A stretch of 6,546 nt of DNA from an uncultured Lachnospiraceae bacterium (GTDB lineage: Bacteria; Bacillota; Clostridia; Lachnospirales; Lachnospiraceae). The DNA lies in assembly GCA_910588655.1 (NCBI GenBank), contig CAJUPJ010000075.1:1-6546 (forward strand). The letters run 5' to 3'. The first letter of the stretch is position 1; every line of letters begins with the position of its first letter. Below, one piece after another: positions 5,415 to 6,546 of this stretch. The position numbers and the translations under genes are program-made. Below the pieces are notes generated by a model. The model had not been told where the DNA came from. It searched no databases and saw nothing but the letters and a program-made list of their open reading frames with translations.

Positions 5415-6501
5415 TCTTCTGCCTCCTTTTCAGGATTACCAGGCATCCTGTGCCTATATATGCTAGTGGTAATACGCCAATCATTAATATTTTAAGCATA
5501 GAAGATGCAGAGTCACTTATTGCCAGGTAATTATAATTTAATGGCTTGCTGCGTATTGTAGCAGCTTTATTTTCAACAGTTAAAGAAGATAATGCATTTA
5601 TTCCAAGGTCAAGGTTAGCGCCTGATGAATATGCATTATATTTATCCTCCAGAAAATCTGAAGATGAAAACCATATTATCTGTCCGTTATTGTTACATTC
5701 TATTGATACAGCTAATGAAAATGGCCCGTCTATATCGCCATCTTCTTTTTCATATGATTTAAGATTATACCCTTTAATCTTGCTAAAAGAAGTATCAGAA
5801 GCCGAAAGAAGGCTGCTGGCGCTGCCAGTATTTGTATCTTTTATTACCATGCCTTGTGAAACTGGCATAATCACATAATAATTTTCTTTTATAAGCGGTT
5901 CTGTAATTTCATTTTCCTGGATTTCTGGTAAAAGGACATAAGGCGCTTGGAATGCATAACGGCTTCTGTCAGATTCAACAACAATTCCTTTGGTTGATTC
6001 TACTCCATAATCTGCCAGCAGGCTGCAAAGATTTTTAAGGTTTCCTTTTTGCACAGGACCAGCAATTACCATTAATTTACCACCATCTGATACATAATCT
6101 GCAAGCAGTTTTTTTTCTTTGAAAGATATATCGCTCTGGGGTGCATACATAAGAATACAGTCTGCCTCTTCTGGGACAGAACCAGTTGTTAATAATGAAA
6201 AAGTGCTGGTTTCTATATTTTCCTTTTCAATCTGGTTTGCAAAACTGTCAGGAAGTTCTTCCTCGCCATGTCCTTCGGTAATATATAACTGGGGCTGTTC
6301 TTCGTTTACAACGTAATCTATTGCAGATGTGACTGCACTTTCACCATCAAATGAGGTTTCATAAGAATATGATGCCATATCAGCTTTTTGTACATAAATG
6401 TCATTATAGCTTATATAGCGGCTGCGCTTCCCAGATTCCACGACAAGGCTGTTGTTTAAAACCTCTTCTGATGTATATTGTTCTGCATAGTCTGTTACTA
6501 T
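5401..6501 (-). pseudogene. GldG-like ABC transporter auxiliary protein, 5' part missing
   Basis: The open frame gives 366 residues without a natural start. Recognisable parts are DYAEQYTSEEVLNNSLVVES near the beginning, YSYETSFDGESAVTSAIDYV, then LYITEGHGEEELPDSFANQI, which is the THGHGE-type core of the ABC auxiliary (GldG-like) family, DCILMYAPQSDISFKEKKLL and GGKLMVIAGP. A C-terminal membrane segment at about 335-355 (MLKILMIGVLPLAYIGTGCL) is followed by a basic tail, KRRQKNGAY. Family members carry another membrane span and roughly 100 or more residues before the first of these motifs; here an in-frame TGA at 6502-6504 stops the frame and nothing homologous precedes it. The only GTG nearby (6441) lies inside conserved sequence. 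The protein would form a transporter complex with an ATPase and permease not present in the window. It overlaps the DUF4340 gene by 14 bp. The truncation may reflect insertion, deletion or an assembly edge. Confidence 0.8.
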
Positions 6502-6546
6502 TCAGTCATAAAGGCACATTTATAAGGCACACAGTTAAAAAGCTGG
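6502..6546. other. Unrelated sequence at right edge with short direct repeat
   Basis: Upstream of the truncated GldG-like frame, all reading on the minus strand loses family similarity, and three stops occur in that frame within 45 bases. The octamer AAGGCACA occurs twice, at 6511-6518 and 6524-6531, spaced by 13. Together with the abrupt loss of homology this suggests a breakpoint, perhaps the end of an inserted element. I cannot identify the element. Confidence 0.35.

Noticed and set aside
6502..6546. Possible insertion-sequence terminus
   Set aside because: No terminal inverted repeat shared with the left end (1-52), no target duplication and no transposase in view; left as an unspecified junction.
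1..6546. CRISPR arrays, tRNA or rRNA genes, phage or toxin-antitoxin systems
   Set aside because: No regularly spaced repeats, no cloverleaf or conserved rRNA sequence and no matching protein motifs were seen in either strand.

Overview
The window is AT-rich DNA that reads like a gut-type low-GC Firmicute, most likely Lachnospiraceae (Clostridia). The basis is the AT-biased codon use, strong AGGAGG-type ribosome binding sites, exported flavodoxins and BIG2-type Ig-like sequence next to an iron-type alcohol dehydrogenase, and a GldG-like/DUF4340 pair. No phage, plasmid, CRISPR or RNA gene was seen. The genus is an inference; no marker gene is present.

Layout. (1) Positions 1-2867, minus strand, hold a redox-type gene cluster that has been cut up. 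Reading from the promoter side it contains: the first 55 codons of a lipoprotein whose rest is missing (2700-2867); a short C-terminal fragment of an iron-dependent alcohol dehydrogenase (about 2609-2722); a nearly complete second iron-dependent alcohol dehydrogenase lacking its N-terminus (1511-2569); a small translationally coupled membrane ORF (1335-1511); a frame-shifted lipobox-like remnant (1252-1428); a flavodoxin preceded by a BIG2-like segment and a Pro/Thr linker with no proper start (533-1288); and a second flavodoxin with a signal peptide that stops right after its YPIWW motif (50-460). (2) Positions 2868-3092 are a divergent regulatory region with an 8-bp inverted repeat, a perfect 14-bp palindrome and a TATAAT box. 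(3) Positions 3093-3935, plus strand, are an intact LysR-family regulator, most simply the regulator of the damaged minus-strand cluster. (4) Positions 4032-6501, minus strand, hold the tail of a separate operon: the C-terminal part of a GldG-like ABC transporter auxiliary protein overlapping by 14 bp a DUF4340 membrane-anchored protein.

How they fit together. LysR regulators facing clusters of flavodoxins, iron-dependent alcohol dehydrogenases and lipoproteins suggest an inducible redox or detoxification module. Here the regulator and operator-like sites look intact, while almost every gene they would control is missing an end or a reading frame. The GldG/DUF4340 pair would work with an ATPase and a permease encoded upstream, beyond the window.

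Both outer ends of the window carry genes that break off abruptly into unrelated sequence (near 52 and near 6502). This suggests insertion or rearrangement junctions, or a metagenomic contig broken at repeats. The main story is therefore decay by several internal deletions rather than a clearly new functional system; an assembly chimera is the chief alternative.
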